DNA from: Blastomonas sp. CACIA14H2
GTDB lineage: Bacteria > Pseudomonadota > Alphaproteobacteria > Sphingomonadales > Sphingomonadaceae
NCBI GenBank assembly: GCA_000503195.1
Contig: AYSC01000040.1
Span: 1 to 38,379, forward strand
Length of the DNA stretch: 38,379 nt
Direction of reading: 5' to 3'
In this document: positions 1 through 8,498 of the stretch, piece by piece
Numbering within the stretch: position 1 is the first letter of the stretch
Layout of the letters: each line of letters begins with the position of its first letter
Translations under genes and position numbers: made by a program
The notes under the pieces: generated by a model
Told to the model about the DNA's origin: nothing
What the model saw: only the letters and a program-made list of their open reading frames with translations
Database searches by the model: none

Positions 1-13
1 GGAAGGGAGAAGG

Positions 14-47
14 TCAGCCGCCGCCCGCCGTCAGCCGCCGCCCGCCG
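14..47. repeat. Tandem 17-bp duplication at the 3' end of the IMPase gene
   Basis: The 17-base unit TCAGCCGCCGCCCGCCG occurs twice in direct tandem, at 14-30 and 31-47. Each copy begins with TCA, which is a TGA stop on the minus strand. The phosphatase gene ends in the inner copy (31-33), and the outer copy carries a second such stop in another frame. Slipped-strand duplication is the simple explanation. Confidence 0.85.
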
Positions 48-834
48 ACAGCCGCACCGCGCGTTCGCGCAGGCGCTCGACGGCAGCAGCGTGAATGCCC
101 GGCGCGCAGCAGAGCACGCCGAAGGCATTGGCGCGCGGCTTGTTGAAGCGCAGCTCGCCGCCCAGCGCATCGGTGACCCGCGCGCCTGCCTCCTCGGCGA
201 TGATCGCGGCCGCGCCGATATCCCATTCATAGCCCCAGCGCAGCGTCGCGAGCAGGTCGGCGCGGTCGTCGGCGACCATCGCCATGCGCAGCGCGATGCT
301 GTTGGGTTTTTCCACGACGGTGAGGTCGATATCCGCCTTGGGCAGGCTGTCGGTGGGAACGCGCGATCCGGGGAAATCGGTGCGGCGGCTCGCCTTCAGC
401 CTCTTGCCGTTGAGAAACGCGCCGCGCCCGCGCGCGCCGATCCAGTATTCGTTGCGCGCCGGGGCTGCCAGCACGCCCATCACGACATGCCCATCCTCGA
501 CCAAAGCGACCGAGATCGCCCAGCCGGTGCGCCCGCGCACGAAATCGCGCGTGCCGTCGATCGGATCGACCAGCCAGATGCGCCCGCAATCGAGCCGGGC
601 GGTGTCGTCCGCGGTCTCCTCGGACAGCCAGCCCGCGTCGGGGACCAGTGCGCCCAGCCGTTCGCGCAAGAAATTGTCGACGGCAAGGTCGGTCTCGCTC
701 ACCGGCTCGCCGGGCACCTTGTCCCAGACCTGCAGATCGCCGCCGGCGCGCGCAAAGGCGGCCATGGCGATGGTGCTCGCCTCTTCGACGATATGCTTGA
801 TCGTGTCGGGAGAAACCTTGGTGCGCGACGCCAT
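31..834 (-). CDS. Inositol-monophosphatase-family phosphatase (CysQ/HisN-like)
   Basis: This 267-residue protein is a metal-dependent (Mg2+, Li+-sensitive type) sugar-phosphate or nucleotide phosphatase, probably cytoplasmic. The family's three signatures are present: WLSEET (residues 69-74, metal-binding Glu), WLVDPIDGT (87-95, metal-binding Asp residues) and WDIGAA (204-209). The length is usual for the family. The substrate cannot be fixed: in alphaproteobacteria such proteins are annotated as 3'(2'),5'-bisphosphate nucleotidase (CysQ), histidinol-phosphatase or inositol-1-phosphatase. It lies 41 nt downstream of prfC on the same strand, so co-transcription is likely. The Gly-rich C-terminal tail lies in a tandem repeat and is probably not functional. 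Confidence 0.88.
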   Translation of the reverse strand: MASRTKVSPDTIKHIVEEASTIAMAAFARAGGDLQVWDKVPGEPVSETDLAVDNFLRERLGALVPDAGWLSEETADDTARLDCGRIWLVDPIDGTRDFVRGRTGWAISVALVEDGHVVMGVLAAPARNEYWIGARGRGAFLNGKRLKASRRTDFPGSRVPTDSLPKADIDLTVVEKPNSIALRMAMVADDRADLLATLRWGYEWDIGAAAIIAEEAGARVTDALGGELRFNKPRANAFGVLCCAPGIHAAAVERLRERAVRLSAGGG

Positions 835-875
835 GGACCTGCCTTAGCGCAGCGCTGCGGCGCTGCAACCGTGTT

Positions 876-2441
876 TTAGCGCTCGCGCGTCGCGCTGAAA
901 GTCAGCTCGGGGTTCTTTTCCTGCTGATAACCGACATCCCAGGCCGAGCGCGCCATGAACACCGGGTTGCCGTCGCGGTCCTTGGCGAGGTTGTTGATCG
1001 AGATGCGCTTGAACGCCTCGAGCGCCTCGGCCGGACCGCTGAGCCAGCGCGCGGTATCGAAGGGCGCCATTTCGAGCACCGCCTCGACCTTGTACTCGGC
1101 CTCCAGCCGGCTGATCAGCACCTCGAGCTGCAGCTGGCCGACCACGCCGACGATCCACTGGCTGCCGATCTCGGGATAGAAGACCTGGATCACGCCCTCT
1201 TCGGACAGGTCGTCCAGCGCCTTGCGCAGTTGCTTGGTCTTGGTCGGGTCCTTGAGCTGGACGCGGCGCAGGATTTCCGGCGCGAAATTGGGAAGGCCGG
1301 TAAAGCGCACGTCGTTCTTCTCGGACAGCGTATCGCCGACGCGCAGCGTGCCATGATTGGGGATGCCGATAATGTCGCCGGGCAGCGCCTCGTCGGCCAG
1401 CTCGCGGTCCTGCGCAAAGAACAGGATCGGCGAGTGCACCGCGATCGGCTTGCCATGGCCCGACGGCACGAGCTTCATGCCGCGCCTGAACGTGCCCGAG
1501 ACCAGCCGCATGAAGGCGATGCGGTCGCGGTGCTGCGGGTCCATGTTCGCCTGCACCTTGAAGATGAAGCCGGTCACGTCCTTGCGCGTGGGGTCGACCG
1601 ATTCGGGTTCGGCCGGCTGGCTGCGCGGCGGCGGGGCATGGGTGGCAATGGCGTCGATCAGCTCCTCGATGCCGAAGCGCTTGAGCGCCGAGCCGAAATA
1701 GACCGGGGTGAGGTCGCCATGGCGATACGCCTCCAGATCGAAGCTGGCATAGCCGCCCTGGGCCAGCTCGGCCTCCTCGGTCAGCCGCTCCATCGCTTGC
1801 CCGGACAAGGCTTCGGCGAGCTTCGGATCGTCGATCCCGCCGACGGCAAGCGCCGTGTCGTCATATTCGCGGCTGGGTCCGCTGGGCTGCATCAGCGTGT
1901 TGCGGGCGAAGTCGTAGATGCCCTCGAACTGGCCGCCCATGCCGACCGGCCAGCTCATCGGGCAGACATCGAGCGCGAGCGCATCGGCGACCTCGTCGAG
2001 CAGCTCGAACGGATCGCGGCCCTCGCGATCAACCTTGTTGACGAAGGTGATGATCGGCACCGAGCGCAACCGGCACACCTCGAACAGCTTGCGCGTCTGC
2101 GGCTCGATGCCCTTGGCGGCATCGATCACCATGATGGCGGAATCGACCGCGGTCAGCGTGCGATAGGTGTCTTCGGAGAAATCCTCGTGGCCCGGCGTGT
2201 CGAGCAGGTTGAAGGTGATGCCCTGCCGTTCGAAGGTCATCACCGAGGAGGTGACCGAGATGCCGCGCTGTTGCTCGATCTTCATCCAGTCCGATCGCGC
2301 CCGCCGCGCCGCGCCGCGCGCCTTGACCTCGCCCGCCAGATGGATCGCGCCGCCGGTGAGCAGCAGCTTTTCGGTGAGCGTGGTCTTGCCTGCGTCAGGG
2401 TGCGAGATGATGGCGAAGGTGCGGCGGTTGAGGGCGGTCAT
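876..2441 (-). CDS. prfC: Peptide chain release factor 3
   Basis: RF3 is the translational GTPase that removes RF1 and RF2 from the ribosome after peptide release. The 521-residue length fits the family. The G-domain motifs are all visible: P-loop SHPDAGKTT (residues 13-21), DTPGH (81-85) and NKVD (135-138). The segment QQRGISVTSSVMTF is the typical switch I region of RF3, followed by domain II and the RF3 C-terminal domain. The ATG at 2441 starts exactly at the conserved N-terminus. The gene is separated from the upstream epimerase gene by about 120 bp of inverted repeats, so it may have its own promoter. Its only same-strand neighbour downstream is the IMPase-family gene. Confidence 0.97.
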   Translation of the reverse strand: MTALNRRTFAIISHPDAGKTTLTEKLLLTGGAIHLAGEVKARGAARRARSDWMKIEQQRGISVTSSVMTFERQGITFNLLDTPGHEDFSEDTYRTLTAVDSAIMVIDAAKGIEPQTRKLFEVCRLRSVPIITFVNKVDREGRDPFELLDEVADALALDVCPMSWPVGMGGQFEGIYDFARNTLMQPSGPSREYDDTALAVGGIDDPKLAEALSGQAMERLTEEAELAQGGYASFDLEAYRHGDLTPVYFGSALKRFGIEELIDAIATHAPPPRSQPAEPESVDPTRKDVTGFIFKVQANMDPQHRDRIAFMRLVSGTFRRGMKLVPSGHGKPIAVHSPILFFAQDRELADEALPGDIIGIPNHGTLRVGDTLSEKNDVRFTGLPNFAPEILRRVQLKDPTKTKQLRKALDDLSEEGVIQVFYPEIGSQWIVGVVGQLQLEVLISRLEAEYKVEAVLEMAPFDTARWLSGPAEALEAFKRISINNLAKDRDGNPVFMARSAWDVGYQQEKNPELTFSATRER

Positions 2442-2466
2442 ATCGGGGCTTTGCTATTCTGTCATT

Positions 2467-2551
2467 TGCCTGCAAAGGCAGGCATCCATCTCCAGACGGT
2501 GATGTCTGGCGGATCGGTCGGGCGATGGTCCCCTGCCTGAAGCGGGGGACC
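2467..2551. repeat. Cluster of three short inverted repeats (dispersed-repeat type)
   Basis: Three hairpins follow one another in the 2442-2560 intergenic space. The first is TGCCTGC/GCAGGCA (2467-2473 with 2478-2484, 4-nt loop). The second is CCAGAC/GTCTGG (2492-2497 with 2504-2509, 6-nt loop). The third is a 10-bp stem with one G-T wobble (2527-2536 with 2542-2551, 5-nt loop). Translated on the plus strand the block gives PAKAGIH, a peptide that recurs in spurious ORFs from alphaproteobacterial intergenic repeats. The third stem sits just after the minus-strand epimerase stop and could end its transcript, but no T-run follows. Confidence 0.7.
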
Positions 2552-2560
2552 GTCAAAGGG

Positions 2561-3442
2561 CTAGCTCTCTAGCAGCGTCACATCCATCCGCAAACGCTGC
2601 TGTGCGCCCGGTGCCAGCGTGATGACGCCCGGCTTCTGCGTGAAATCGCCTCGGAAATCCAGCGGGTCGGCGATGCCGGCCCAGGGTTCGATGCACAGGA
2701 AGCGCGCGCCGGGCTTCTGCCAGATGCCGAGCATCGGCGTGTCGGGTAAATCGATGCGCAGCCTCGGCTGGCCAGGCACACCATAGGTGAGCGAGCGGCT
2801 GGCAAGCTCGTCCCAGATCAGCGCGTCGGCCTCGAAATCGGCATAGGCCGGCGCGTAGACTTTGCCTTCGACCGGGCTGGGCTGCGGATCGGGCGCGACG
2901 AGGCCGGTCGCGGGGTCAAGCCGCCGGATCGGCGCGGGCTCGTCGCGTTCGAAGACGATCCGATGATCCTCCGCCGCGCCGCCATAGGGCAGCGGCCAGG
3001 CAAAGGCCGGGTGATAGCCGAAGCTGAACGGCATCGGGGTGTCGCCGCGATTGCTGACGGTCGCGGTCATGGCAAGCGTCGCGCCGGTGATCGCAAAGGC
3101 CATGTCGAGCTGGAAGTCGAAAGGATAGACTGCGCGCGTCGCCTCGCTCGCCTCGAGCCGGAACAGCGCGCTCGATGCATTCGCCTCGACCAGCGCGAAT
3201 TCCGACCGACGGGCAAAGCCGTGTTTCGCCATCGCGAAGCGCCGATCGCCGAGCCGGTACTGGTCATCCGCCAGCGCACCGACGATCGGGAAGAGCAACG
3301 GCGCGTGGCCCGACCAGAAGGCCGGGTCCGCATCGGTCATCAGCTCGCGGCCTTCTGCCTCCTTGAGCGACCACAGCTCCGCCCCCAGCGGGTGGATGCT
3401 GGCGGTCAGCGCGTCGGAGCGCAGCGTGACGAGGTCAGCCAC
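2561..3442 (-). CDS. Aldose 1-epimerase family protein (LacX-like)
   Basis: This 293-residue protein belongs to the galactose-mutarotase-like beta-sandwich family, which interconverts alpha and beta anomers of hexoses. Two conserved histidine motifs are present: HGFAR (His74) and FGYHPAF (His144). The opening segment HPLGAELWSL resembles the LacX-like subgroup, whose true substrates are poorly known. The start is taken as GTG at 3442: it overlaps the pheT stop by 8 nt, and the homologous-looking sequence begins there (VADLVTLRS). An ATG further upstream at 3508 would add 22 residues read from inside pheT, without family-like character. The overlap implies translational coupling to pheST. The C-terminal LLES precedes a cluster of inverted repeats. 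Confidence 0.88.
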   Translation of the reverse strand: MADLVTLRSDALTASIHPLGAELWSLKEAEGRELMTDADPAFWSGHAPLLFPIVGALADDQYRLGDRRFAMAKHGFARRSEFALVEANASSALFRLEASEATRAVYPFDFQLDMAFAITGATLAMTATVSNRGDTPMPFSFGYHPAFAWPLPYGGAAEDHRIVFERDEPAPIRRLDPATGLVAPDPQPSPVEGKVYAPAYADFEADALIWDELASRSLTYGVPGQPRLRIDLPDTPMLGIWQKPGARFLCIEPWAGIADPLDFRGDFTQKPGVITLAPGAQQRLRMDVTLLES

Positions 3443-5864
3443 GCAGCTCCGCCCCGAGCTTGGCCGCCGCCTTGACCACGGCATCGGCAATGGCCTTGAG
3501 CTCATCATCGCCGAAGCTCTTGTCCACCGGCTGCAGCATCACCTCGATGGCGAGCGAAAGCTTGCCCTCGGGCACGCCCTGGCCAGCAAAGCTGTCGAAC
3601 ACGCGGGCATCGGTGATGTGCTTCTTGTCCGCGCCCTTCACCGCGCGCACGAGATCGCCGGCGGGCGATTTCGCATCGACCAGGAACGCGAAATCGCGCG
3701 TCACCGCCTGCAGCGCGGGCGGCGCATAGGCTTCGCGCATCGCCGAGCCGCGTGCTTTCAGCGGGATCGTATCGAGGAACAGCTCGGCCACCATCACCGG
3801 CCCGTGCACCGGCTTGAAGCCGAAGGCGCGCGCGGTCGAGGGGTGCAGCGTGCCATAGCTTGCGAGCACGTTCTTCGGCCCGAGCCGCAGCGTCGCCGCC
3901 TGGCCGGGGTGATAGTGATCGCCTGGACCTGCGGCATCGGGGGCGAAGTCCATCAGCTTGGCCGCCGGGGCTCCTGCGGCATCGAGCAGCGCCAGCACCT
4001 CGGCCTTGACGTCATGCGCGGTGAACGCCTGCGCCTTGCCGCTGCGCCAGTCGCGCGGGGTCTTGTCGCCCGCCAGCACGATGCCGAGCGTGGTGCGTTC
4101 GATACTGGTGCCGTCCTCGGCCTTGAAATAGCGACGGCCGAGTTCGAACAGCCGGACCGAGCCCGCGCCGCGATCGAGATTGCGCTTGGCGGCCGAGAGC
4201 AGCCCGGGCAGCAGCGAGGGGCGCATCACTTTCAGGTCTTCGCTGATCGGATTGGCGAGCACCCAGTCGCCACCGCCGAAGGGCGCGGCTTCCTTGTCCG
4301 CGATGAACGACCAGTTCACCGCCTCGTTGAGACCGCGCGCGGCGGCGAGACGGCGCACGCGGCGCTCCTGCAGCTGCGCCGGACTGGCGGTGGGCTTGGC
4401 GACCCCGGGCAGGCGCGGCAGCGGGGTCGAGGGGATCGCATCGATGCCGGTGATGCGCACCACTTCCTCGACGATATCCGCTTTCCCCGCGACATCGCGC
4501 CGCCAGGTGGGCACGGTGATGGTCCAGGGGGTGGCGCTGCTGTCGACGTCGAAGCCCAGCCGCTCGAGGATCGCCTGCTGCTCGCCTGCCGGCACATCGA
4601 TGCCGCCCAGAGCCGCGCAATAGGCGGGGTTATAGGCGACGGTGCGCGGCTCGACCGGAGCTGCGCCCGACCGGGTGACCGGGCTCGCCGTGCCGCCGCA
4701 ATGCTCGAGCACCAGCCGCGTCGCGATCGCCAGGCCCTGTTCGAGAAACGCCGGATCGACGCCACGTTCGAAGCGCTGGCGCGCATCGCTCGTCAGCATC
4801 AGCTTCTGGCCGGTGCGCGCGATATGTTCGGGGTCGAAATAGGCACATTCGATCAGCACGTCGGTAGTGTCGTCGGACACGCCCGAATTCTCGCCGCCCA
4901 TGATACCACCGATATCGTGCACCTGGGCACTGTCGGCGATCACGGTCATGCCGGCGTCCAGCGCGTAGGTCTTGCCGTTGAGCGCCAGCACCTCCTCGCC
5001 GTCCGTCGCCTTGCGCGCGACCAGACCGCCCGAAAGCTTGGCGCGGTCATAGACGTGCAAGGGGCGGCCCAGGTCAATCGAGACGAAATTGGTGATGTCG
5101 ACCAGCACCGAAATCGGCTTCTGCCCGATCGCCTTCAGACGGTCCGCCATCCATTTGGGCGCGGGGCCGTTTTTCAGGCCCGAGACATTCTGCGCATAGA
5201 AGGCCGGGCAACCCGCCGGATCGTCGGTGCGGACATCGGGAGCCTCGCCGCTGCCCTCGACCGGATCGACGCCCGAGCGATAGACCTCGGACAGGGGCTT
5301 CAGCGTACCGATGCCCGATGCGGCGAGATCGCGCGCGATGCCGCGCACGCCCATGCAATCCTGCTTGTTGGGCGTGACCGACACCTCGATCACCGGATCG
5401 TCGAGCCCGGCATAATCGGCAAAGCTGGTGCCCACCGGGGCATCCTCGGGCAATTCGATGATGCCGTCATGATCCTCGCCGAGCTCGAGCTCGCGGTACG
5501 AGCACATCATGCCGAAGCTCTCGACATCGCGAATCTTCGCGGGCTTCAGCGTGAAGGCGGGGCCGGGGACATAGGTTCCCGGCGGGCCGAACACGCCGAC
5601 CAGCTCTTCCCTTGCATTGGGTGCGCCGCACACGACCTGCCAGGGGGTGCCCGAGCCGTCGTCGACCTTGAGCAGCCGCAGCTTGTCCGCATTGGGGTGC
5701 GGGCCTGCCTCGAGCACCTTGGCGACGCGGAACGGGCGCAGCGCATCGGCGGGGTTTTCCACCCCTTCGAGCTCCAGCCCGATCGCGGTCAACCGGTCGG
5801 TGATTTCGGTCAGGCTCGCATCGGTATCGAGATGCTCTTTCAGCCAGGAGAGGGTGAACTTCAT
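3435..5864 (-). CDS. pheT: Phenylalanine--tRNA ligase beta subunit
   Basis: PheT is the beta chain of the cytoplasmic (alpha-beta)2 phenylalanyl-tRNA synthetase and carries tRNA-binding and editing domains. The 809-residue product starts at [12 protein letters not shown] (ATG 5864), the usual N-terminus. It has the EMAP-like tRNA-binding domain ([16 protein letters not shown] near residue 55), then the B3/B4 editing and B5 modules, and ends with the ferredoxin-fold anticodon-binding domain ([11 protein letters not shown] to the C-terminus). Its ATG overlaps the pheS stop as ATGA (5861-5864), and its stop overlaps the epimerase start by 8 nt. The three genes therefore look like one translationally coupled unit. 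Confidence 0.97.
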   Translation of the reverse strand: MKFTLSWLKEHLDTDASLTEITDRLTAIGLELEGVENPADALRPFRVAKVLEAGPHPNADKLRLLKVDDGSGTPWQVVCGAPNAREELVGVFGPPGTYVPGPAFTLKPAKIRDVESFGMMCSYRELELGEDHDGIIELPEDAPVGTSFADYAGLDDPVIEVSVTPNKQDCMGVRGIARDLAASGIGTLKPLSEVYRSGVDPVEGSGEAPDVRTDDPAGCPAFYAQNVSGLKNGPAPKWMADRLKAIGQKPISVLVDITNFVSIDLGRPLHVYDRAKLSGGLVARKATDGEEVLALNGKTYALDAGMTVIADSAQVHDIGGIMGGENSGVSDDTTDVLIECAYFDPEHIARTGQKLMLTSDARQRFERGVDPAFLEQGLAIATRLVLEHCGGTASPVTRSGAAPVEPRTVAYNPAYCAALGGIDVPAGEQQAILERLGFDVDSSATPWTITVPTWRRDVAGKADIVEEVVRITGIDAIPSTPLPRLPGVAKPTASPAQLQERRVRRLAAARGLNEAVNWSFIADKEAAPFGGGDWVLANPISEDLKVMRPSLLPGLLSAAKRNLDRGAGSVRLFELGRRYFKAEDGTSIERTTLGIVLAGDKTPRDWRSGKAQAFTAHDVKAEVLALLDAAGAPAAKLMDFAPDAAGPGDHYHPGQAATLRLGPKNVLASYGTLHPSTARAFGFKPVHGPVMVAELFLDTIPLKARGSAMREAYAPPALQAVTRDFAFLVDAKSPAGDLVRAVKGADKKHITDARVFDSFAGQGVPEGKLSLAIEVMLQPVDKSFGDDELKAIADAVVKAAAKLGAELRG

Positions 5865-6952
5865 GCGCCGACTCCTCCGCTCAGCGTGGGAACATCGAGC
5901 GACGAGAACCCGTAATGCTTTAGCCAGCGCAAATCGCCGTCGAAGAACGCGCGCAGGTCGTCCATGCCGTATTTGAGCATCGCCAGCCGGTCGATGCCGC
6001 AGCCAAAGGCAAAGCCCTGCCATTCATCGGGGTCGAGCCCGCAATGCTCGATCACCTTCGGGTTGACCATGCCGCTGCCGAGGATCTCCATCCAGCCGCC
6101 ATTGGGGCCGGTGGGATCGCCGCCGATCACGCGCTTGCCCTTCTCGACCGTGAAGCCGACATCGACCTCGGCCGAGGGCTCGGTGAACGGGAAATAGCTC
6201 GGGCGCAGGCGCAGCACGATATCGTCGCGCTCGAAGAACGCGCGGACGAAGGTCTCCAGCGTCCATTTGAGATGCGCCATGGTGATGCCCTTGTCGATGA
6301 CCAGGCCCTCGACCTGGTGGAACATCGGCGTGTGCGTCGCGTCCGAATCGCTGCGATAGGTGCGGCCGGGCGCGATGATGCGGATCGGCGGCTTCTGCCC
6401 CATCATCGTGCGGATTTGCACCGGCGAGGTGTGCGTGCGCAGCAGCATCGGTTCGCCATCGGGACCGGTATCGGGGAAATAGAAGGTATCGTGCATCGCG
6501 CGCGCCGGATGCGTCTCGGGCATGTTCAAGGCGGTGAAATTGTACCAGCCCGATTCGATCTCCGGCCCGGTCGCCACGGCGAAGCCCAGATCCGCGAAAA
6601 TCTCGGCCAGCTCGTCCATCACCTGCGCGACCGGATGCACCGAGCCCTGCGGCGAGGGCGCAACCGGCAGCGTCAGGTCGATCGCTTCGGCGGCGAGCCG
6701 CGCGTTGAGCGCGGCGCTTTCCAGCGCATCCTTGCGCGCGGCGATGGCGGCGGTGACCGCTTCGCGCGCGCCGTTGATGCGCGGACCCTGTGCTTGGCGC
6801 TCCTCGGGGCTCATCGCGCCCAGCGTCTTGAGCAGCCCGGTGATCGCGCCCTGCTTGCCCAAAGCTGCGATGCGGATGTCTTCCAGCGCGGCAAGATCGG
6901 CATCGGCGATGCGCGCCAGATAATCCTGCTGCAATTGTTCAATGTCGGCCAC
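5861..6952 (-). CDS. pheS: Phenylalanine--tRNA ligase alpha subunit
   Basis: PheS is the catalytic alpha chain that forms Phe-AMP and charges tRNA-Phe. The 363-residue sequence has the N-terminal coiled-coil arm ([13 protein letters not shown] onward) and the class II synthetase core: motif 2 region [17 protein letters not shown]-like and motif 3 [18 protein letters not shown] near the C-terminus. Two GTG starts are possible, at 6967 and 6952. I prefer 6952 because GGAAG lies 8 nt upstream, while 6967 has no purine-rich site. The gene heads the pheS-pheT-epimerase cluster. I looked for a Phe-rich leader peptide in the 170 bp upstream and found none. Confidence 0.96.
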   Translation of the reverse strand: MADIEQLQQDYLARIADADLAALEDIRIAALGKQGAITGLLKTLGAMSPEERQAQGPRINGAREAVTAAIAARKDALESAALNARLAAEAIDLTLPVAPSPQGSVHPVAQVMDELAEIFADLGFAVATGPEIESGWYNFTALNMPETHPARAMHDTFYFPDTGPDGEPMLLRTHTSPVQIRTMMGQKPPIRIIAPGRTYRSDSDATHTPMFHQVEGLVIDKGITMAHLKWTLETFVRAFFERDDIVLRLRPSYFPFTEPSAEVDVGFTVEKGKRVIGGDPTGPNGGWMEILGSGMVNPKVIEHCGLDPDEWQGFAFGCGIDRLAMLKYGMDDLRAFFDGDLRWLKHYGFSSLDVPTLSGGVGA

Positions 6953-7120
6953 GGCCCGGTCTTCCACATATGCGAGAGAAATGTCCGCGAGCCGCTGTCA
7001 TGCCCCGCTGCACAAATCAAGCCCTGCCGCGCTTTCCTGGCCTTTTCATGCGCGCGCCTGCGGTGCTATTCTTGGTCTCGGACCGGGCGAAGACCCGGCC
7101 GGACATGGGGACGATGGCCG

Positions 7121-7501
7121 ATGAACATGATGCTGCTTTTCGCTTCGCTCGCCGCGATCCTGGCGGTCGCGGGCCTGGTCTGGCTGCTCCAGCTGGGCGA
7201 GAACCGGATCGGCGATGCCGCCGACGCTGCGCGCATCGCCGAAGAGCAGATCGCGGGCTTCGAATCCGGGCCGGTGCTGATGTCGAACGATGGCGAGGCG
7301 GCGCTCGTCGAAGGCACCGATGGACGCGTCGTCATCCTCAAGCGCCACGGCGCGCATTGCGCCGGACGCGTGCTGCCGAGGCCGCTGCGCGCGCACCGCT
7401 GCAGCGAGGGCTGGAAGGTCGAGACCGGCGATCCGCGCTTCGGACATGTTTCACTCGCACTGTCAAAACAGGATGCTGACAGGCTGCTGACAATGATGTA
7501 A
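7121..7501 (+). CDS. Small membrane-anchored protein of unknown function
   Basis: I do not recognise a named family. The 126-residue product has one N-terminal hydrophobic segment (about residues 3-24, MMLLFASLAAILAVAGLVWLL) followed by a soluble domain, so it is probably anchored in the inner membrane with the rest in the periplasm or cytoplasm. The soluble part has two cysteines in HCAGRVLP and HRCSEGW, which could pair or bind a metal. It starts at ATG 7121 with only a weak GGGG upstream. It is divergent from pheS and lies 13 nt before the sterol-desaturase-family gene, so it is likely co-transcribed with that gene. Confidence 0.65.
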   Translation: MNMMLLFASLAAILAVAGLVWLLQLGENRIGDAADAARIAEEQIAGFESGPVLMSNDGEAALVEGTDGRVVILKRHGAHCAGRVLPRPLRAHRCSEGWKVETGDPRFGHVSLALSKQDADRLLTMM

Positions 7502-7514
7502 GCAAGCTTGCATA

Positions 7515-8456
7515 ATGATTCCCGACCTGCCCAACCCGACCGAACTTGCCATCCCGGCCTTCGTGTTGCTGATGCTGGTCGAGATCTGGTGGGTGCGCCG
7601 CCGCGACCGCAGGGCCTATGAGCCGCGCGACACGCTGACCTCGCTCGCGCTCGGGCTGGGCAGCACTGTCGCGAGTGCGCTGACCGGGGGGCTGGCGCTT
7701 GCGCTCGCCTTCTGGGTGTACCAGTATCGCCTGTTCGACATCGGTTTCGTCTGGTGGGCCTGGCCGATCGCGTTCGTGTTCGACGATTTCGCCTATTACT
7801 GGCTGCACCGGCTTGGCCACCGCGTCCGCTGGATGTGGGCGGCGCATGTCATCCACCATTCCAGCCAGCATTATAACCTCTCGACCGCGCTGCGGCAGAC
7901 CTGGACCGGGTTCTTCACGCCGGGGCTGCTGGTCAGCCTGCCGCTGTTCTGGCTGGGCTTCCATCCGCTGATGATCGCCTTTTGCGGCGGCATCAACCTG
8001 ATCTACCAGTTCTGGATCCACACCGAGGCGGTGAAGCGCATGCCGCGCTGGTTCGAGGCGGTGATGAACACGCCCTCGCACCACCGCGTGCACCACGCGA
8101 TCAACCCGCGCTATCTCGATTCGAACTATGCCGGGGTGTTCATCGTCTGGGACCGGATGTTCGGCACCTTCGTGCCCGAGCGCGACGACGAGCCGATCCG
8201 TTACGGCATCGTCAAGCAGCTGGGCAGCTTCAACCTCATATGGGCGGCGTTTCACGAATGGGTCGGCATCGCGCGCGACATCTGGTCCGCGCCGGGGTTG
8301 GGCAACAAGCTGAACTATCTGCTCCGCCCGCCCGGCTGGAGCCACGACAACAGCCGCGAGACCAGCGACAGCATCAAGGCCGCCTGGTCCGCGCGGCAGC
8401 AGCGGGCCACCAGCGCCCCCGAATTTACCGAGGGGACGCTGACCCCCGCCGAATAG
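7515..8456 (+). CDS. Sterol desaturase / fatty acid hydroxylase family protein
   Basis: This 313-residue integral membrane protein belongs to the di-iron fatty acid hydroxylase superfamily, which hydroxylates or desaturates lipids such as sterols, carotenoids or fatty acids. The eight-histidine metal centre is visible: HRLGH (residues 98-102), HVIHH (111-115) and HHRVHH (189-194), with a further His in FWIHT (169). Hydrophobic helices lie near residues 12-26, 44-70 and 133-165. The C-terminal tail is hydrophilic. The substrate is unknown. The gene sits between a small membrane protein and a GMC oxidoreductase on the same strand, so a shared role in oxidative lipid or alcohol metabolism is possible but not shown. 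Confidence 0.9.
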   Translation: MIPDLPNPTELAIPAFVLLMLVEIWWVRRRDRRAYEPRDTLTSLALGLGSTVASALTGGLALALAFWVYQYRLFDIGFVWWAWPIAFVFDDFAYYWLHRLGHRVRWMWAAHVIHHSSQHYNLSTALRQTWTGFFTPGLLVSLPLFWLGFHPLMIAFCGGINLIYQFWIHTEAVKRMPRWFEAVMNTPSHHRVHHAINPRYLDSNYAGVFIVWDRMFGTFVPERDDEPIRYGIVKQLGSFNLIWAAFHEWVGIARDIWSAPGLGNKLNYLLRPPGWSHDNSRETSDSIKAAWSARQQRATSAPEFTEGTLTPAE

Positions 8457-8498
8457 CTTGCACGATAAGGGCCGATAAACAGGCCCATGGGAGAGAGC

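Noticed and set aside
3363-5915. Open frame of about 850 codons on the plus strand opposite pheT
   Set aside because: Antisense shadow of pheT with repetitive Arg/Gly/Asp/His composition; pheT is unmistakable.
7017-7049. Small minus-strand frame (10 codons plus stop) upstream of pheS considered as an attenuation leader peptide
   Set aside because: It encodes no phenylalanine and has no following attenuator hairpin with a T-run.
7083-7098. Short CCGGG/CCCGG hairpin upstream of the small membrane protein gene
   Set aside because: Five base pairs in GC-rich sequence are expected by chance.
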